Below, one piece after another: positions 26,708-36,528 of a stretch of 64,000 bases of DNA (within the stretch, counting starts at the first letter, position 1; each line of letters opens with the position of its first letter). A program made the position numbers and the translations under genes. Source of the DNA: Neopusillimonas maritima (lineage in GTDB: Bacteria > Pseudomonadota > Gammaproteobacteria > Burkholderiales > Burkholderiaceae_B); the NCBI RefSeq assembly GCF_003576595.1, contig NZ_NQOU01000004.1:1-64000 (forward strand). The letters run 5' to 3'. The notes under the pieces are model-generated. The model searched no databases. It saw only the letters and a program-made list of their open reading frames with translations, and had not been told where the DNA came from.

Positions 26708-28150
26708 ATGTCTTTCGAAACCCTGGGTCTCGAACCCGTACTGCTGTCTGCCTTGCAAAGCGCCGGATTCAGCGCCCCCACCCCCGTTCAGTCAGCGTCC
26801 ATTCCAAAAGCCTTGGAAGGCCTCGACTTAATGGTATCGGCACAAACCGGCAGCGGTAAAACAGCGGCATTCATGCTGCCTGCTTTGAACCGTATTGCAC
26901 GGGCGGCGGCAGAAAACAAAAAGGGGCAAAACGTTCAGGTGCTGGTGTTGACCCCCACACGTGAACTGGCCATGCAAGTAGCCGAAGCAACAAAAAGCTA
27001 TGGTGCCGGCATTAAAGGCCTGCATACGGCGGTTGTGGTTGGCGGCATGCCTTACGGTGCCCAAATCAAAGCACTCTCGCGACGTGTCGACGTACTGGTG
27101 GCCACACCCGGCCGCCTGATCGACCATTTGCGCGCACGCCGTATCAACTTGTCGAACATTCATACACTGGTACTGGATGAAGCGGACCGCATGCTGGACA
27201 TGGGCTTTATTGAAGACATTGAAGCCATTGTGGCTGCTGCGCCCAAGCAACGCCAGACATTGCTGTTCTCGGCAACGCTGGATGGCTCCATTGCAACGCT
27301 CGCCGCCAAAATGATGCGCGAACCCGTTCGCATTGAAGTGTCGGGCCAGAAAGAAAAGCACGCCAACATTACACAAAGCCTACTGTACGCCGACGATAAC
27401 AAGCACAAAATGCAGTTGCTTGACCACTTGTTGCGCGACAGTCGCCTGAACCAGGCCATTGTATTTACGGCAACCAAACGTGGCGCAGACGACTTGGCTG
27501 AAAAACTGTCAGACCAGGGCTACACCGCTGCCGCCTTGCATGGCGACATGAATCAGCGCCAGCGCACCCGCACACTTGGCCTGCTGCAACGTCAGAAACT
27601 GCGTATTCTGGTTGCCACCGACGTTGCCGCCCGCGGCATCGACGTACAAGGCATCAGCCATGCCATTAACTACGACCTGCCCATGCAGCCGGAAGACTAT
27701 ACCCACCGCATTGGCCGTACCGGCCGCGCAGGCAATAGCGGTTTGGCGTATACGTTGGCTACGCATGCCGAGCGCTACAAAATTCGCCGCATTGAAAACT
27801 TTATCGGGCAGCCCATTCCAGCTGAAACCATTACCGGTTTGGAGCCCAAGAAAACGACTTCAAGCAGCCCGAAACGCGCAGGCAAATTTGCCGGTAAGCG
27901 TAAGCCTGGCGGCGCGCCTGGTAAAGCCAAAGAGGGTTTCACCAAAAAAGCCTATGGCAACAGCCCGTTCGAGAAAAGCGGTAGCGGACGTGGCCGACCC
28001 GGCAAGCCCGACGGTGCAAACCAAACTTCGTACGCCAAACCGGCGGGTCGCCCCAGCACACGCCCCGCACGCCCTGGTTTCGGCGCCAAAACACACGCCG
28101 CCAAGCCGCAGGGCCGTCGCCCTGCGCCACGCCACGCGCAGTTTGCTTAA
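26708..28150 (+). CDS. rhlE: DEAD-box ATP-dependent RNA helicase (RhlE-like)
   Basis: This 480-residue helicase unwinds RNA duplexes. Q motif FSAPTPVQSASIP near residue 18, motif I AQTGSGKTAAF near 46, PTRELAMQ, motif II DEAD near 158, SAT near 190, then the C-terminal RecA domain with TATKRGADDLAEKL and HRIGRTGRAGNSG near 337. A basic Lys/Gly/Pro/Arg-rich tail (about 380-480) is low-complexity and probably binds RNA. Its stop codon overlaps the convergent nitroreductase stop. Confidence 0.9.
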   Translation: MSFETLGLEPVLLSALQSAGFSAPTPVQSASIPKALEGLDLMVSAQTGSGKTAAFMLPALNRIARAAAENKKGQNVQVLVLTPTRELAMQVAEATKSYGAGIKGLHTAVVVGGMPYGAQIKALSRRVDVLVATPGRLIDHLRARRINLSNIHTLVLDEADRMLDMGFIEDIEAIVAAAPKQRQTLLFSATLDGSIATLAAKMMREPVRIEVSGQKEKHANITQSLLYADDNKHKMQLLDHLLRDSRLNQAIVFTATKRGADDLAEKLSDQGYTAAALHGDMNQRQRTRTLGLLQRQKLRILVATDVAARGIDVQGISHAINYDLPMQPEDYTHRIGRTGRAGNSGLAYTLATHAERYKIRRIENFIGQPIPAETITGLEPKKTTSSSPKRAGKFAGKRKPGGAPGKAKEGFTKKAYGNSPFEKSGSGRGRPGKPDGANQTSYAKPAGRPSTRPARPGFGAKTHAAKPQGRRPAPRHAQFA

Positions 28151-28815
28151 TTAAATCCTTCCCATCGAACCACGTGGTCGATTGAGTCGCGCGTGGTTCG
28201 ATATTGATTGATTTTCTGGGTGGCATCCTCGTAACCAAAGGCAATGCCACACACCAGCAAGCGATCTTCCGGCAAGTTGAAATAATCACGCACAAAGTCG
28301 GGATGCGATGCTACGGCTGCTTGTGCAATACAAGCAAGGCGGTGGCTTTGCACCAGCGCCATAAAATTGGCGACGTAAATACCGCAATCAACCGCCCCGT
28401 ATACACCCAATTTTTTCGGTGTTGTTATTAGTGCGAGGTGCGGCGCGCCAAAAAACCGGTAGTTCTCCAGCATTTGGCGCTGAGTGGCTTCACGGTCTTC
28501 TTTTTTGATTTCCAAAGTGTTGTATAAAGCGTAACCGCATTCGCGACGACGCTGCTGATACACGCCTTCGTAACGTTCGGGCCAGGGAAAATCAGGATTC
28601 GCCGGGTGCGATTGAACATGTTCGTAATAAGCATCGCCAAATCGGCGCGTTGCCTCCCCCCCCAACAGCAATATTTCCCATGGCTGCACGTTGCACCATG
28701 ACGCGGAACGCTGCGCCTGATCAAGAATTTCCTGAATGGTTTCCTGTGGTACCTGTTGCGCCTGATAGGCCCGGCAACTGTAGCGTGCCTGAAGAATAGA
28801 CTCAATCGTTTTCAT
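28147..28815 (-). CDS. Nitroreductase family protein
   Basis: This roughly 222-residue FMN-dependent nitroreductase-fold protein reads SILQARYSCRAYQAQQVPQETIQEILDQAQRSASWCNVQPWEILLLGG at the N-terminus (FMN-binding Arg-Ser/Cys-x-Arg), with VYGAVDCGIYVANFMALVQSHRLA in the middle. It would reduce nitro groups, quinones or related flavin substrates with NAD(P)H. The start at 28815 has GAAGAG upstream; ATG 28827 (four residues longer) is an alternative. Convergent with the helicase gene; the stops overlap by 4 bases, leaving no room for a terminator. Confidence 0.85.
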   Translation of the reverse strand: MKTIESILQARYSCRAYQAQQVPQETIQEILDQAQRSASWCNVQPWEILLLGGEATRRFGDAYYEHVQSHPANPDFPWPERYEGVYQQRRRECGYALYNTLEIKKEDREATQRQMLENYRFFGAPHLALITTPKKLGVYGAVDCGIYVANFMALVQSHRLACIAQAAVASHPDFVRDYFNLPEDRLLVCGIAFGYEDATQKINQYRTTRDSIDHVVRWEGFN

Positions 28816-28847
28816 AATGCTCTTCATCTCGTTTCAATGGCGCCATT

Positions 28848-29741
28848 CTAGCGCTCTTGCTGACCTAATTCCTGCAGTATTCCCGCCAGGCAACTCGCAG
28901 CGGGCCCGGTTTGCGCCCCCTTCCCAAAAACCAGGTACAACGGTGTGTGCCGTATCTGGCCTAATTCAACGGGGATTGGCACCAACACACCCTGAGTTAA
29001 ATACGGCTCAACCAAGTGTTGAGGTAACCACGCAAACCCCAAGCCCCCAGCCACCAAAGACACCGACGCCTCAAGACTACTGACCGTCCAGCGTTGTGTC
29101 GAGCCCAACCAGCCCTCGTTACGGGGGTTCTGCGTGCCCGAATCCCTCACCACGATGTGCATATGTCGCTTCAGGTCGTCCTCACCGACAGGACGACCTA
29201 ATTGAATAAGGGGGTGGTCGCGGTGTGCAACCGCGATAAACGGCACGTTAAGCAAGACTTGCCCCAAATGTCCGTGAGGAATATAAGCCCCAATCATCAT
29301 ATCGGCCTCCTGCTCAAGCAACGCTTCCTCCGCCCCCGACAACACAACCTCGCTGAGTTTCAGCCGGGTAAACGGCGCCTCTTGAGAGAAACGCTTCAGC
29401 GCCTGTACCAACACGGCTTTGGGGAAGGCGACATCAACCACAAGGCGCAACTCAGCCTCCCAACCCGCCCCCATTCGACGCGCCAATTCTTCCAGCTCAT
29501 AGGCGTCGCTTAACAGCTCCTGGGCATGCGTGAGCAGCGTATGCCCCGCATCGGTAAGGTGTGCCTTACGCCCCTCCACCTCCAGTAAAGGCAAGTCGAT
29601 TTGCGACTGCAACTTGCCCACCAGATAACTAATGGAAGACTGGCTTCGATGCAGCGCCTGAGCTGCTTGGGCAAAGCCGCCGTGCTCCACTACCGCCGCC
29701 AGTGCGCGCCATTGCTCCAGGGTTGTTTTTAAGTAGTCCAT
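28848..29741 (-). CDS. LysR family transcriptional regulator, divergent from the pirin gene
   Basis: This 297-residue LysR regulator has a helix-turn-helix with HGGFAQAAQALHRSQSSISYLVGKLQ (about 17-45) and a substrate-binding domain. It is oriented away from the pirin and wrbA genes across about 115 A/T-rich bases that contain inverted repeats. It probably controls those genes and itself. The start is ATG 29741; an upstream TTG at 29750 adds three residues. Confidence 0.87.
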   Translation of the reverse strand: MDYLKTTLEQWRALAAVVEHGGFAQAAQALHRSQSSISYLVGKLQSQIDLPLLEVEGRKAHLTDAGHTLLTHAQELLSDAYELEELARRMGAGWEAELRLVVDVAFPKAVLVQALKRFSQEAPFTRLKLSEVVLSGAEEALLEQEADMMIGAYIPHGHLGQVLLNVPFIAVAHRDHPLIQLGRPVGEDDLKRHMHIVVRDSGTQNPRNEGWLGSTQRWTVSSLEASVSLVAGGLGFAWLPQHLVEPYLTQGVLVPIPVELGQIRHTPLYLVFGKGAQTGPAASCLAGILQELGQQER

Positions 29742-29766
29742 TCTTTTCAAGCAGGATATATCTATT

Positions 29767-29819
29767 TATTCGATTTTAATCATCAAATTTTAGCGCTTTT
29801 TTATCAAATTTATCGAATA
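29767..29819. promoter_or_regulatory. A/T-rich divergent regulatory region with nested repeats
   Basis: TATTCGAT (29767-29774) and ATCGAATA (29812-29819) form a perfect 8-bp inverted repeat. Between them ATCAAATTT occurs twice (29782-29790 and 29803-29811). The whole lies between the divergent LysR and pirin genes. This fits a LysR regulator binding region with several half-sites. Not experimentally supported. Confidence 0.5.
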
Positions 29820-29857
29820 TAGAATGAATCTTAACTTAACTTAAACAAGAGCACATC

Positions 29858-30556
29858 ATGATCGAAGTACGCCATGCCAACGAGCGCGGGCACGTTCAAC
29901 TAGACTGGCTCAACAGTTATCACTCTTTCTCTTTCGGTCATTACCACGATCCGGCCCACATGGGCTGGAGCGCCCTGCGTGTGATTAACGACGATACCGT
30001 GCAACCGGGCCAAGGATTTGGTACCCACGGGCATCGCGACATGGAAATTCTTTCCTATGTGCTGGAAGGCGCGCTCCAACACCGCGACTCGATGGGGTCA
30101 GGTTCAACCCTGAAGCCGGGCGACGTGCAGTTAATGAGCGCAGGTACCGGCGTTCAACATAGCGAATTCAATCCTTCGCAAAACGACCCAGTACATTTTC
30201 TGCAAATCTGGATACTGCCCGATCAACAGAACGTGACGCCCTCCTACCAGGAACGCCACATACAAGATGCACAAAAGCGTGGCCAATTGAAACTGCTGGC
30301 ATCTGGAGACCCTAACGACGATGCCCTCTTTCTGCATCAAGACGCACGTATTTACGCGACCCTGCTCAATGGCGATGAACACATTGAGTACGCACCTCCA
30401 TTTGGGCGCCAAACATACGTGCATGTTGCCCAGGGAAGCATCAAAGTGAACAACCACGAACTGAAAACCGGTGACGGCTTAAAGGTAATGGATGAATCGA
30501 TGCTGTTGCTGACAGAAGGGCACGACGCTGAAATTCTGCTATTTGATTTGCCTTAA
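29858..30556 (+). CDS. Pirin family protein (quercetinase-like bicupin)
   Basis: This 232-residue pirin of the YhhW/YhaK group has an N-terminal cupin with metal-binding residues in GTHGHRDMEILSYVLEG (about residue 48) and GTGVQHSEFNPS (about 97), and a degenerate C-terminal cupin. E. coli YhhW has quercetin 2,3-dioxygenase activity in vitro. It is divergent from a LysR gene and followed by wrbA 71 bases later, suggesting a redox or electrophile response module. Confidence 0.88.
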   Translation: MIEVRHANERGHVQLDWLNSYHSFSFGHYHDPAHMGWSALRVINDDTVQPGQGFGTHGHRDMEILSYVLEGALQHRDSMGSGSTLKPGDVQLMSAGTGVQHSEFNPSQNDPVHFLQIWILPDQQNVTPSYQERHIQDAQKRGQLKLLASGDPNDDALFLHQDARIYATLLNGDEHIEYAPPFGRQTYVHVAQGSIKVNNHELKTGDGLKVMDESMLLLTEGHDAEILLFDLP

Positions 30557-30627
30557 ACATTGTGCCCCGCCTAGGCCCTACCGAACCCAATTCTAAAACT
30601 TAACTGTTCTCTAAAGGAGTCAACACC

Positions 30628-31260
30628 ATGTCAAAAGTACTTGTTTTATATTATTCAACCTATGGCCATATTGAAACCATGGCGCAAGCCGTCGCCGAAG
30701 GCGCCCGCGCCGTAAAAGATACCCAGGTCGATATCAAACGCGTGCCTGAGCTTGTCCCCGAAGACGTTGCCAAAGCGGGCCACTACAAACTTGAACAGGC
30801 TGCGCCCATTGCGCGGCCTGAGGAACTGGCCGACTACGACGCCATTATCTTCGGCACACCAACGCGCTTCGGTAACATGGCCGCACAAATGAAAAACTTT
30901 CTGGATCAAACCGGTGGCTTGTGGGCGCAGGGTAAGCTGGTTGGCAAAATAGGCAGTGTATTTACCTCAACCGCAACACAACATGGTGGCCAGGAAAGCA
31001 CCTTGTTAACCTTTCACACCGTATTGCTGCACCATGGCATGAGCGTAGTCGGCCTCCCTTATTCGTTCCAGGGTCAAACCGACAACACTCAGATTACCGG
31101 CGGTACCCCTTACGGCGCATCAACCATTGCCAATGGTGATGGTTCGCGTCAGCCCAGTGATAATGAATTGGACGGCGCCCGATTCCAGGGGCGCCATGTG
31201 GCCCAAATGGCACGTGAACTGAGAATTGGCCGTGAGGCGCTGGCTGAGGAAGCAGCTTAA
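30628..31260 (+). CDS. wrbA: NAD(P)H:quinone oxidoreductase, WrbA type
   Basis: This 210-residue flavodoxin-like protein performs two-electron reduction of quinones, limiting semiquinone stress. FMN-binding [19 protein letters not shown] near residue 8, [27 protein letters not shown] near 73, and [16 protein letters not shown] near 111 identify WrbA. AAAGGAG stands 8 bases before the ATG. Confidence 0.93.
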   Translation: MSKVLVLYYSTYGHIETMAQAVAEGARAVKDTQVDIKRVPELVPEDVAKAGHYKLEQAAPIARPEELADYDAIIFGTPTRFGNMAAQMKNFLDQTGGLWAQGKLVGKIGSVFTSTATQHGGQESTLLTFHTVLLHHGMSVVGLPYSFQGQTDNTQITGGTPYGASTIANGDGSRQPSDNELDGARFQGRHVAQMARELRIGREALAEEAA

Positions 31261-31274
31261 AAGCTTTAAGGTTC

Positions 31275-32672
31275 GTGAGCGGGATAAAATGGCGGGGCAT
31301 GAAAGAACTCGCCAATAAACCCCTGCTCACTTCCTTGCTGCTGGCAGTACCCTTATGGCTTATTTTCGACAACTTTGTCGTTGGCGCCATACTGGGCCTG
31401 TTGGCGGGGTTTTTCATGACGATGTGTGTTTCCTTGCATCGACTGAAACATGGCAAAAACCCGTCAACCCGAACACCCAACCCCATGATGCCTGACTCCG
31501 AAGTCCCGACGATTCCCCCACCGGCCGGCCTGCCTGCGCTCGACGTCAATTCGGCAACCCACTACCAAAACGTCGTTGCAGCCATTCAGGAAAAACTGTG
31601 CCGGCAACCCGACCGCTTCATGCCTTTTGAAACGTATATGGACTTGGCGCTCTACGCCCCGGGTTTGGGCTATTACGTTGCAGGCAGCCAGAAATTTCCC
31701 AACCCCGATACGCCGGGCGATTTCACTACCGCACCTGAACTCACCCCTGTCTATGGACACGCACTGGCGCAACAAATTGCCCAGGTGCTCCAACTATCAG
31801 GCTCAAACCATATCCTTGAATTTGGTGCCGGTTCCGGCGCCCTGGCCTCCAGCATTATCGCCGCACTACGGGATATGGGCATAGAGCCGCAATACACCAT
31901 TATTGAAGTGTCTGCCGAACTGCGTGAACGTCAGGGCGAGAGGCTTAATGGGCTTGAAGCCGACGTTCAATGGCGCGACAATCTTCCCCGGCATTTCGAA
32001 GGCTGCGTGGTGGCGAACGAGGTACTCGATGCCATGCCCGTCTCGGTATTCCGCTGGAATGAAAACGGACAACTCATGGAAAAAGGGGTGACCATGGGCA
32101 CACCCTTTTCATGGGCTGAGCGCCCCGCATCAACAGAACTGACTGAAACTGTGCGCTCACGCATGACACCGTTACCGGGGTACACCTCTGAAATTAATTT
32201 ACGCGCGGAAGCCTGGGTTGATTCGCTGGGCCAATGGCTGCAAAAAGGCGCCGCCATCATCGTCGACTATGGTTTTCCGCGCCACGAGTACTACCACCCA
32301 CAACGGGCCCAGGGCACCCTGATGTGCCATTTTCGCCACCACACCCATGCCGAACCACTGGTCTATACAGGCTTGCAAGACATCACCGCCCATGTCGACT
32401 TCACAGCGATAGCGGATGCGGCAATTAAGGCCAGACTTGATGTGCTGGGCTATACCTCGCAAGCCCGATTCCTGATCAACTCGGGATTCGTTGAGCAACT
32501 GGCACAAGCCACAAAAACCGACGCAGTCGACCAGGCACGCCTGATGGCATCGGCACAAACGCTATTATCGGAAGCCGAAATGGGGGAATTATTCAAAGTA
32601 ATGGTATTGGGCCGGGATATCGATCCGCCGCTAATAGGCTTTGAGCGCGGCGACAGACGCCATCGCCTGTGA
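31275..32672 (+). CDS. MidA-like SAM-dependent methyltransferase with N-terminal membrane segment
   Basis: This 465-residue frame joins two parts. Residues about 9-60 form a hydrophobic hairpin-like segment (LLTSLLLAVPLWLIFDN, VVGAILGLLAGFFMTMC) followed by a basic stretch. From about 75 (MMPDSEVP) the sequence is a complete MidA/NDUFAF7-type methyltransferase: FETYMDLALYAPGLGYY, GDFTTAPELTPVYG, and the SAM loop ILEFGAGSGALA near 180. Family members methylate Arg in a complex I subunit in mitochondria. MidA proteins usually lack a membrane anchor. Start is GTG 31275 or ATG 31299; no ribosome-binding site is seen before MMPDSEVP, so the fusion looks real. Confidence 0.8.
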   Translation: MSGIKWRGMKELANKPLLTSLLLAVPLWLIFDNFVVGAILGLLAGFFMTMCVSLHRLKHGKNPSTRTPNPMMPDSEVPTIPPPAGLPALDVNSATHYQNVVAAIQEKLCRQPDRFMPFETYMDLALYAPGLGYYVAGSQKFPNPDTPGDFTTAPELTPVYGHALAQQIAQVLQLSGSNHILEFGAGSGALASSIIAALRDMGIEPQYTIIEVSAELRERQGERLNGLEADVQWRDNLPRHFEGCVVANEVLDAMPVSVFRWNENGQLMEKGVTMGTPFSWAERPASTELTETVRSRMTPLPGYTSEINLRAEAWVDSLGQWLQKGAAIIVDYGFPRHEYYHPQRAQGTLMCHFRHHTHAEPLVYTGLQDITAHVDFTAIADAAIKARLDVLGYTSQARFLINSGFVEQLAQATKTDAVDQARLMASAQTLLSEAEMGELFKVMVLGRDIDPPLIGFERGDRRHRL

Positions 32673-32720
32673 GCTGTGCATGCGAGAGACGATGGCGCCA
32701 CGCACCATGGCTTTAGGCAC

Positions 32721-33860
32721 CTACATGCCGGCAAGCGCCGCCAACCTTGCCTGCCTCACAGCGTCTTTAATTGCCTGCGGTTTGCCTTGATGCCGTTTGG
32801 CAATCGAGCCCCCATCGACCGCCCTTACTGCGTCCAGGCGCACCGCCCAGGTTTGACTCAGGGATTCTTCAACGCCGGAAAACTGATTACCTAAGCAGCA
32901 AGCCGCTGCAACCAAGTCAAGAAAGCGCTCGGGCTTGCGCAAGCCATCGCATTGCTCAATAAGCGCCAGATAATCGTCGGCGGTTTGGGCCGCTCCCATC
33001 TGCGCCCCCACAACAGGCAGCAACCGCGCATAATCCACACAGTGCGATGGTGCCTTGACGGCCCGTAAAACCGTGTCTGGATTACTGGAAGAAAAACAAA
33101 ATAACGCCGCGCAGCTGGCCAAAGGTAAATGGCGGCGCGCAGCGCATTGCAGACTTCGGCGTGCCGCCCCATCGAAATTCAAACCGGGCATAACACGTTG
33201 CAAAGCCCCTGTTTCAGCCAGAACGTCGAACATGCGATACGGCGCTTCACTGATCAGCCCGCGGCTAACCTCGCGCCAAACCCGTTCCGGAACCAATGCG
33301 TCAACCTCACCATCGGTCACAAGCCGACGCGCCAGGTTTAACGTTTCCGGCGCAATGGAAAAATGCGTGAAGCGAGCCGCAAAACGTGCCAAACGCAGCA
33401 AGCGCACAGGGTCCTCACAAAATGCCTCACCGATATGGCGCAAAACACGCGCTTCAATGTCTGCCAACCCATTCAAAGGATCAACTAATTGACCGTCGGG
33501 GGTTTGCGCAATTGCGTTGATCGTCAGGTCGCGACGATACAAATCTTCTTCCAGGGTCACGTCTTGGCCGGTATAGAAAGTGAAACCCTTATAACCCCGC
33601 CCCGACTTGCGCTCGGTTCGGGCTAATGCATACTCCTCTTTCGTTTTCGGATGCAGGAAAACGGGGAAGTCATCACCGACGGGAATAAAGCCTTTTTGCA
33701 CCATTTGCTCGGGCGTGGCGCCCACCACGACCCAGTCACGATCCCCAGCGGGCAAACCCAGTAAGGCATCCCGCACCGCCCCTCCAACGATATACGCTTG
33801 TAAATCGCTGATTAAAGGGTCAGGTGCAACAACAGGCAACGTGGGCACGGGATGAACCAT
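32721..33860 (-). CDS. cca: CCA tRNA nucleotidyltransferase
   Basis: This 379-residue class II enzyme adds or repairs the 3' CCA of tRNA. The nucleotidyltransferase head shows [13 protein letters not shown] near residue 23 and [10 protein letters not shown] with the catalytic DxD near 40. The [10 protein letters not shown] motif (about 110) and [11 protein letters not shown] (about 195) follow. It is shorter than E. coli Cca and seems to lack a C-terminal HD domain. Its ATG shares a base with the slt stop codon (TAATG). Confidence 0.9.
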   Translation of the reverse strand: MVHPVPTLPVVAPDPLISDLQAYIVGGAVRDALLGLPAGDRDWVVVGATPEQMVQKGFIPVGDDFPVFLHPKTKEEYALARTERKSGRGYKGFTFYTGQDVTLEEDLYRRDLTINAIAQTPDGQLVDPLNGLADIEARVLRHIGEAFCEDPVRLLRLARFAARFTHFSIAPETLNLARRLVTDGEVDALVPERVWREVSRGLISEAPYRMFDVLAETGALQRVMPGLNFDGAARRSLQCAARRHLPLASCAALFCFSSSNPDTVLRAVKAPSHCVDYARLLPVVGAQMGAAQTADDYLALIEQCDGLRKPERFLDLVAAACCLGNQFSGVEESLSQTWAVRLDAVRAVDGGSIAKRHQGKPQAIKDAVRQARLAALAGM

Positions 33861-35875
33861 TAGGGCAAATTCGTACGTCGCGAGCGGTTCGGGCTAATGG
33901 TATCGAGCCGCGCTTTCAACGATTGAGGTTGGCCGGAAAACAACATGGCATAGTAAACAGCGTTCGACAAAACATGCTTTACGTACAACCGCGTTTCTGT
34001 GAACGGTATTGTTTCCGTGAACACAGCGCCCTCCACCGGACCCAACAGCTTTGCACGCCATTGTTTCGAGCGACCCGGCCCCGCGTTATAGCCCGCAGTG
34101 GCCAGAACCTGACTGCCATCCAGATCGTCAAGCACCATTTTCAAATACTGGGTACCCAAAATGGTGTTGACATCAAAATCATTCACCATAGACGGGTTGA
34201 AATCTGACATACCAATTTTGCGGGCGACCCACCGAGCTGTGGCAGGCATAAGCTGCATCAAGCCCGATGCGCCTACACGCGAACGGGCGTCAGTAATAAA
34301 GCGAGACTCCTGACGAATCAAGCCATACACCCAGGCTGGGTCAAGGTTGATTTCACGCGCCTTAGCACTGACACGACCTTCAAACGGTGCCACAAAACGC
34401 TGGGAGAAATCAGCAATACTGGATGTACGTAATGACGTATTCACCACGCGATCGAAAATTTGCTCTTCGCGCGCCAGTTCGGCTGCCGCCAATAACTGAC
34501 GGTCTGTCATGCCCCGGAGTGTGAAGTTCCACTCGGGCACAGCCTCGGCACGCCAACCTAAATCGAACAACTTGATACCCCGTTGCAAGCCGGGATTCGC
34601 TCGCGCTTCAGCCAATTCCTGAGGCGTCACGGGAGCAGGAGCCGGCGGAATGGGAATAGGTTGGCCCAGCTCTTCATTTGCCAATTGCCCATAAAAGCTG
34701 TAATCGTTCTGGATAGACTGATAGTATTGCCGCGCGGCGGCTTCGTTGCCTTGTGCGGCCAACGAACGACCATACCAGTACACCCATACGGGTTCGGCTT
34801 GCTGACGCGGCGTCATTTTCTGAATCGCGCGACTTACCTGAACCCAGTCGATCGGGGCCTGACGCAATTCAGACCGTACCTCCCAGGCATGGTTGTAATC
34901 GGTTTTGGGGATATTGCCTGAACGCCGATACCATTGAACCGCATTGGGCTCAACATTCAAGGCAGCAATCAGCCCGAATTGCCCCCACACCCATTCAAGA
35001 TCGGCCTTGGGAATACTGGAAGCCCAGTTATTCTGAATATAAGCGGTTTCAACCTCGCGGTCGTTACGCGCGAGGCGTGATAAAGCCAACGTGACCAACG
35101 CGATATCGGCCGTTGTTTTTGGCGCTTGTTGCCCGGCCAGCCATTGCCGTGGGTTCTTCATGAACGCGGCATACGACTTCATCTGACCCGCATCGAACAT
35201 CAGTGCCGCCAAACGCCGTGCATTACCGGTTTTACTGGTTTCCAGCGTCGCCCTAAGCATGGTTTCAAGCTGCTTCCAACCGACAATGTTTTTATCGACC
35301 AGCTCATCGAGCATCATCCAGCAAAGACTCACGGGTTCAAAAAGATCAACCGCCACTTGGCCGTTAACCCGTTCACCCAGCATATGTCGCGACAACAAAA
35401 CGGCACAATCCACCTGAGAATTACTGGCAACCACAGGGGCCAATTCGACTGCTTTTGCATAGTCGCCCGACCGGGCCGCCGCAACAATCCAATCGGAGCG
35501 AATACGGTCGGCAAGATAGGCGTCTTCGTTGGTGGTCATGAAGCGCTCAAGACGCTGGGTTGGTACCGGCGTTGCCGGATTGGTGAGGTCGCGGCGCAAT
35601 AACCAATACTCCGCATAAGAACCCAGAAGCGGCGCCTGCGAAGCCTGCGGCACCAACGCCTCAAGCTCATCCCAACGCTTTCTCTGCATCGCTTCGCGAG
35701 CCTGGATCACAGCCTGAAGAGAAGGGTCCGGCCGGATCGTAATGTTGATGACCTCGACATCTTCCTGTGCCGCCGCCGGTTCCAAACCAGCAGAGCCAAG
35801 CACACCGGCCAGAAGCAAACCAAGACCGGCACGCCACCATAATTTCTGATACCGTTGACACTGCTTGAACACCAT
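33860..35875 (-). CDS. slt: Soluble lytic murein transglycosylase
   Basis: This 671-residue periplasmic enzyme cleaves peptidoglycan, forming 1,6-anhydromuramic products. Signal peptide at 1-36 ([15 protein letters not shown]...AAAQE), a long alpha-helical superhelical domain (about 50-480), and a C-terminal lysozyme-like domain with catalytic Glu in GLIRQESRF (about residue 510), followed by [13 protein letters not shown] and AGYNAGPGR. It is co-translated with cca and divergent from the 5-FTHF cyclo-ligase gene with only about 30 bases between starts. Confidence 0.9.
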   Translation of the reverse strand: MVFKQCQRYQKLWWRAGLGLLLAGVLGSAGLEPAAAQEDVEVINITIRPDPSLQAVIQAREAMQRKRWDELEALVPQASQAPLLGSYAEYWLLRRDLTNPATPVPTQRLERFMTTNEDAYLADRIRSDWIVAAARSGDYAKAVELAPVVASNSQVDCAVLLSRHMLGERVNGQVAVDLFEPVSLCWMMLDELVDKNIVGWKQLETMLRATLETSKTGNARRLAALMFDAGQMKSYAAFMKNPRQWLAGQQAPKTTADIALVTLALSRLARNDREVETAYIQNNWASSIPKADLEWVWGQFGLIAALNVEPNAVQWYRRSGNIPKTDYNHAWEVRSELRQAPIDWVQVSRAIQKMTPRQQAEPVWVYWYGRSLAAQGNEAAARQYYQSIQNDYSFYGQLANEELGQPIPIPPAPAPVTPQELAEARANPGLQRGIKLFDLGWRAEAVPEWNFTLRGMTDRQLLAAAELAREEQIFDRVVNTSLRTSSIADFSQRFVAPFEGRVSAKAREINLDPAWVYGLIRQESRFITDARSRVGASGLMQLMPATARWVARKIGMSDFNPSMVNDFDVNTILGTQYLKMVLDDLDGSQVLATAGYNAGPGRSKQWRAKLLGPVEGAVFTETIPFTETRLYVKHVLSNAVYYAMLFSGQPQSLKARLDTISPNRSRRTNLP

Positions 35876-35904
35876 CTTTGTTTCAACCTTGCAGAATTTC
35901 CAAC

Positions 35905-36528
35905 ATGACTGACAGTATAGAGAATAATCCCGACGCTATTCGCGATCGTCTCAAAGCCGCTCGCGCAGCGCAAGACCCCATTGAAACTCGTCGCGGAGGA
36001 TTGTTGATTCGGGGCAGGCTCTATACCTGGCTGGCCACCACTCGCGCCGAACAGGAAGAGCGGGGCGAACCGACCTACCAGAACGTCGCGGCTTTTTGGT
36101 CGATGCCTGAAGAACCTCAGCTTCAGCCGCTGTTATACCAGTGGGTGGAGGAAGAAGGAATCTCCGTATCGTTACCCGTGGTAACCGGGCCTGACCAGCC
36201 CTTGGAATTTCGTATCTGGACGCCCGATACACCGATGCAAACCGGCGCATTTGGAATCTCCGAACCCCAGGGGCCTGTCGCCCCCACACCCGACGTCGTA
36301 TTGGTTCCAACTCTGGGCTATACCCGCAAAGGAGACCGCATAGGCTATGGTAAAGGTTACTACGACCGCACACTCGCCCATTTAAAGAAAGCGGGCCACA
36401 GCCCATACGCCATGGGCGTAGCATGGGCGTGCGGCGACCTGGAACGAATGGGCGTGCAACATACGCCCCTGAACCACGACTACCCGCTTAATGCAATCCT
36501 GACGGACAAAGGTTGGGCGCTTAAGTAA
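35905..36528 (+). CDS. 5-formyltetrahydrofolate cyclo-ligase
   Basis: This 207-residue enzyme converts 5-formyl-THF to 5,10-methenyl-THF with ATP. The family motif is TLGYTRKGDRIGYGKGYYDRTLAHLKKAG near residue 142, and an N-terminal RDRLKAARAAQ helix is present. I chose ATG 35905; an ATG at 35878 adds nine residues and falls almost on the slt start. It converges on metF, overlapping its end by 8 bases, a pairing that puts two one-carbon genes side by side. Confidence 0.87.
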   Translation: MTDSIENNPDAIRDRLKAARAAQDPIETRRGGLLIRGRLYTWLATTRAEQEERGEPTYQNVAAFWSMPEEPQLQPLLYQWVEEEGISVSLPVVTGPDQPLEFRIWTPDTPMQTGAFGISEPQGPVAPTPDVVLVPTLGYTRKGDRIGYGKGYYDRTLAHLKKAGHSPYAMGVAWACGDLERMGVQHTPLNHDYPLNAILTDKGWALK

